This document shows, one piece after another, positions 5,718-6,914 of a stretch of DNA of 6,914 bases (position 1 is its first letter; each line of letters opens with the position of its first letter). Source of the stretch: an uncultured Coriobacteriales bacterium (GTDB lineage: Bacteria > Actinomycetota > Coriobacteriia > Coriobacteriales > UMGS124); NCBI GenBank assembly GCA_903789505.1, contig CAIFEU010000131.1, positions 1-6,914 of the forward strand, given 5' to 3'. The notes beneath the pieces are model-generated. The model did no database searches. It was given only the letters and a program-made list of their open reading frames with translations, and was not told the DNA's origin. Made by a program: the position numbers and the translations under genes.

Positions 5718-6124
5718 GGTGGGACGAGGACCAGGACGACGTCCTGAGGGAGTGCTCGTTCCGCGGGGCCGCCTACGCGAGGGACGAGATCGAGCGTCGC
5801 TGCGGCGCCAGGCACTCGGTCCGCGCCGTGGAGGTGCGCGCGAGCAGGATCCACTGCTCCCTCATGGTGCAGACCGTGTGCCCGGGGTGCGGCGCCGTGG
5901 GCGTGACGCTCAACCGCACGACGGGGCTCTGCCGCCTGTGCACGGAGCGCTACCACCTGGAGCAGGAGCGCGCCTTCGCCGAGGTGATCGAGGCGGAGCG
6001 GCGGGAGGCAGAGGACCCGGAGAGGATCGCCGCCGTGCGGCGCGAGCGCGACATGATGCGACAGCGCAACAGCCGTGCCTGCAGGAGGTACGGGCTCCCC
6101 AGCAGGCGGGAGCGTGGGATGTAG
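5714..6124 (+). CDS. HTH (Myb/SANT-like) + zinc-ribbon protein of unknown function
   Basis: This 136-residue protein has two visible parts. Residues about 1-50 (WDEDQDDVLRE, ARDEIERRCG, SVRAVEVRASRI) have the spacing of a Myb/SANT- or GcrA-like helix-turn-helix: W...ED..L, then a second helix, then an R-V-RA recognition segment. Residues 56-76 hold two Cys pairs, CPGC and CRLC, fitting a zinc ribbon. The rest (80-136) is a long charged helix ending in a basic tail (RQRNSRACRRYG, RRERG). All parts suggest DNA binding. GAGGGGG at 5698-5704, 9 nt before the ATG, is a good ribosome site. It lies directly downstream of the candidate origin, whose last hexamer is 2 nt before the start codon. It could control transcription or replication, or be a small phage-type accessory factor. 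I do not know a characterised member. Confidence 0.82.
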   Translation: MRWDEDQDDVLRECSFRGAAYARDEIERRCGARHSVRAVEVRASRIHCSLMVQTVCPGCGAVGVTLNRTTGLCRLCTERYHLEQERAFAEVIEAERREAEDPERIAAVRRERDMMRQRNSRACRRYGLPSRRERGM

Positions 6125-6129
6125 CGCGC

Positions 6130-6158
6130 TGGAAGCTAGTCGCTCCCAGGGGCTTCCA
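6130..6158. terminator. Hairpin just after the zinc-ribbon gene
   Basis: TGGAAGC (6130-6136) and GCTTCCA (6152-6158) form a 7-bp stem with a 15-nt loop, beginning 6 nt after the stop codon. The downstream sequence has no clear T-run, so it is a weak intrinsic terminator or an RNA-end stabiliser. Confidence 0.35.
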
Positions 6159-6232
6159 TGTCCTCGCAACGTGTTTGGATGTAGCTGAGAGCCTGCGTTC
6201 GGCCTACTTTTCTGGGTCCTTTCGCAGACACT

Positions 6233-6283
6233 AAATCGAGCCCGGTTGGTCCTGCAAGAGGAACTTCCGGGCTCGATTTGTTT
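6233..6283 (+). terminator. Intrinsic terminator, probably bidirectional
   Basis: A perfect 13-bp stem (6233-6245 with 6267-6279, AAATCGAGCCCGG and its complement) is followed by TTTGTTT; the A-rich left arm gives T-residues on the other strand. The 21-nt loop can itself partly pair (TCCT with AGGA). It would end the plus-strand excisionase-replication operon and insulate it from what lies to the right. Confidence 0.75.
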
Positions 6284-6296
6284 ATGACCACCACTC

Positions 6297-6332
6297 GTTA
6301 AACGATGGGCCGATTTCGACTCGCCGTTCAAC
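6297..6332. repeat. 36-bp direct repeat, copy 1
   Basis: It matches 6824-6859 at 33 of 36 positions in the same orientation; the differences are A/G at the fourth base and CT/TC near the middle. The ends are GTTAAAC and GTTCAAC, an imperfect terminal dyad around 22 bases. It lies 14 nt after the terminator tail. It could be a recombinase core site, a dispersed palindromic repeat or part of a duplicated gene end. Confidence 0.75.
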
Positions 6333-6505
6333 TTAAAAGCGCGGCAGGTCAATTCTCCGAATACAGCGAGAAGAACGTCGCACTTTCGACCCTTCGTCTC
6401 GGTGAGGATGACCTTAAATCCGTGCATGACATGGCAGAAGGATTTACGCAGGACGAGACGTTGGACACCGTAACGATCGTTTCACCAAAAAGAGGCTCCG
6501 CATAG
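6305..6505 (+). CDS. Doubtful 66-residue ORF starting inside repeat copy 1
   Basis: The ORF begins MGRFRLAVQLK, with its first nine codons inside the repeat, and continues with a balanced, protein-like composition (QFSEYSEKNVALSTL, EDDLKSVHDMAEGF, DTVTIVSPKRG). No Shine-Dalgarno precedes the ATG, and a strong terminator lies just upstream, so expression as an independent gene is doubtful. The part after the repeat may be the 3' end of a once longer gene whose front was replaced at the repeat. I recognise no family. The stop codon lies in the hairpin at 6492-6509. Confidence 0.35.
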   Translation: MGRFRLAVQLKSAAGQFSEYSEKNVALSTLRLGEDDLKSVHDMAEGFTQDETLDTVTIVSPKRGSA

Positions 6506-6509
6506 CCTC
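6487..6509 (-). terminator. Minus-strand intrinsic terminator
   Basis: Read on the minus strand, GAGGCT and AGCCTC form a 6-bp stem with a 6-nt loop, followed immediately by TTTTT. No minus-strand gene is evident to its right within the window, so it may block antisense transcription through the tRNA, or it may be a leftover from an earlier arrangement. Confidence 0.55.
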
Positions 6510-6558
6510 GGTTCTTCACCGGGGTGGCGGTGGCCTCTGCTCACAATATACCCAATTT

Positions 6559-6645
6559 CGCGGCCTGGCAGAATAGGCAGACGCACGCGCCTCAGGAGCG
6601 CGTGAGGGCCTCCTCGTGCGGGTTCGAATCCCGCGGCTGCGACCA
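6559..6645 (+). tRNA. tRNA-Leu(CAG), complete with encoded CCA
   Basis: All arms fold. The acceptor is a 7-bp stem (6559-6565 with 6635-6641, one G-U). The anticodon stem has 5 bp (6586-6590 with 6598-6602), and the loop CTCAGGA holds anticodon CAG (6593-6595). The long class II variable arm has a 4-bp stem (GAGG 6604-6607 with CCTC 6612-6615). The T-arm is a 5-bp stem (6618-6622 with 6630-6634) around TTCGAAT. Discriminator A6642 is followed by CCA. The D-stem has two pairs and an A-C mismatch at its third position. It would read CUG, the leading Leu codon of GC-rich genomes. It may be a host gene or a phage-borne tRNA; the adjacent phage-like ORF leaves this open. Confidence 0.93.
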
Positions 6646-6657
6646 TACAACAAGCAC

Positions 6658-6679
6658 GGAGGTCCCGCACGGGGCCTCC
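6658..6679 (+). other. GC-rich hairpin 12 nt after the tRNA
   Basis: A 9-bp stem with one G-T pair (6658-6666 with 6671-6679) closes a GCAC tetraloop. No T-tract follows. It may help 3'-end formation of the tRNA precursor or lie in the leader of the gene at 6743. Confidence 0.5.
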
Positions 6680-6742
6680 TGCCACATACACGTGGGCCGC
6701 ACGGCCCGAAGCCGTCCCGCACGAGACAGGAGGGAGCCAGAG

Positions 6743-6914
6743 ATGGCAGACGAGCCAGAAGAGAAGGACCCGGACGAGGGCGCCGAGAGCACCGACTGGA
6801 AGGCCATGGCCCGAAAGTGGGAGGTTGAACGATGGGCCGATTTCGATCCGCCGTTCAACCGAACCGGCGTCAGTCCCGGTGCCTCTGTTTGGCCTGTTCA
6901 TAACGGATGTGCCA
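6743..6914 (+). CDS. 5' part of a short acidic protein, phage scaffold-like N-terminus; frame runs through repeat copy 2
   Basis: An AGGAGGG site (6728-6734) lies 8 nt before the ATG, one of the best ribosome sites in the window. The first 27 residues are acidic and then read TDWKAMARKWE, a pattern common at the start of coiled-coil scaffolding or capsid-assembly proteins of Gram-positive phages. There the family usually continues with a basic coiled coil. Here the frame instead enters the 36-bp repeat (VERWADFDPPFN) and then an unrelated Pro/Gly-containing stretch, still open at the window end. The gene therefore looks cut and joined to foreign sequence at the repeat. Identification as scaffold rests on a short motif only. 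Confidence 0.5.
   Translation, partial: MADEPEEKDPDEGAESTDWKAMARKWEVERWADFDPPFNRTGVSPGASVWPVHNGCA
6824..6859. repeat. 36-bp direct repeat, copy 2
   Basis: It matches 6297-6332 at 33 of 36 positions. This copy has perfect terminal inverted arms, GTTGAACG (6824-6831) and CGTTCAAC (6852-6859), around 20 bases. It falls inside the reading frame that starts at 6743, exactly where that frame stops resembling a scaffold protein. Confidence 0.75.

Larger units (their letters stand above)
6125..6558. other. Lower-GC gene-poor stretch between the replication operon and the tRNA
   Basis: This 434-base region is visibly less GC-rich than 1-6124. It holds a hairpin (6130-6158), a bidirectional terminator (6233-6283), the first copy of the 36-bp repeat (6297-6332), a doubtful small ORF (6305-6505) and a minus-strand terminator (6487-6509). 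I see no certain gene. The change in composition marks it as different in origin from the module to its left. Confidence 0.6.

Noticed and set aside
6559..6645. tRNA-Leu 3' end as the attachment site of this integrase
   Set aside because: The tRNA points away from the module, is at the end opposite to int, and no copy of its 3' end is seen near position 1-32.
6824..6859. tRNA or tmRNA 3' fragment as explanation for the 36-bp repeat
   Set aside because: The outer arms could mimic a 7-bp acceptor stem, but no 5-bp T-stem around a TTCGANT loop can be formed inside.
6297..6859. Insertion sequence bounded by the 36-bp repeats
   Set aside because: The copies are direct, not inverted, and the 491 bases between them encode a tRNA and no transposase.
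6482..6901. Minus-strand ORFs across the tRNA
   Set aside because: They are translated antisense tRNA sequence (GFEPARGG and DSNPHEE type peptides), a well-known annotation artefact.

Overview
The window looks like a compact, very GC-rich accessory element from an actinomycete-type host. My best guess is the class Coriobacteriia (Collinsella/Olsenella-like), judged only from base composition, strong Shine-Dalgarno sites and protein style; I could not test this. It carries a complete integration-regulation-replication module of the kind found in phage-inducible chromosomal islands (PICIs), satellite-like elements and the early regions of temperate phages.

Left half (33-2298, minus strand): an operon of two related XRE/Cro-type regulators (1678-2298 and 1199-1582) followed, after a 2-nt gap, by a full-length tyrosine recombinase (33-1196) that keeps all its catalytic residues. 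A readable sigma70-type promoter (2364-2392) with a dyad over its -10 box (2353-2370) lies just upstream of the first regulator, which suggests autoregulation. A terminator-like hairpin at 1629-1670 has its U-tract on the opposite strand.

Right half (2554-6124, plus strand): divergent from the regulators are a 70-residue excisionase/MerR-type helix-turn-helix protein, a 907-residue primase-polymerase + DUF927 helicase-like fusion, and a 136-residue Myb/SANT-like HTH + zinc-ribbon protein. Eleven copies of GTCACC/GGTGAC cluster between 5445 and 5711, from the end of the replication gene to the next start codon, around a 33-bp alternating purine-pyrimidine tract. This is a candidate iteron-type replication origin. 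The layout int <- regulator | xis -> pri-rep -> ori matches Gram-positive PICIs, although no packaging-interference gene is visible.

Right end (6125-6914): composition falls and the gene order becomes irregular. There are two terminators, two copies of a 36-bp direct repeat about 527 bp apart (6297-6332 and 6824-6859), a possible small ORF, an intact tRNA-Leu(CAG) (6559-6645), and the start of a short acidic protein (6743 on) resembling the N-terminus of phage scaffold proteins. Its reading frame runs through the second repeat and off the window. This end looks like a junction or a rearranged remnant. No attachment-site pair can be proven from the window, and the left attachment site is probably outside it.
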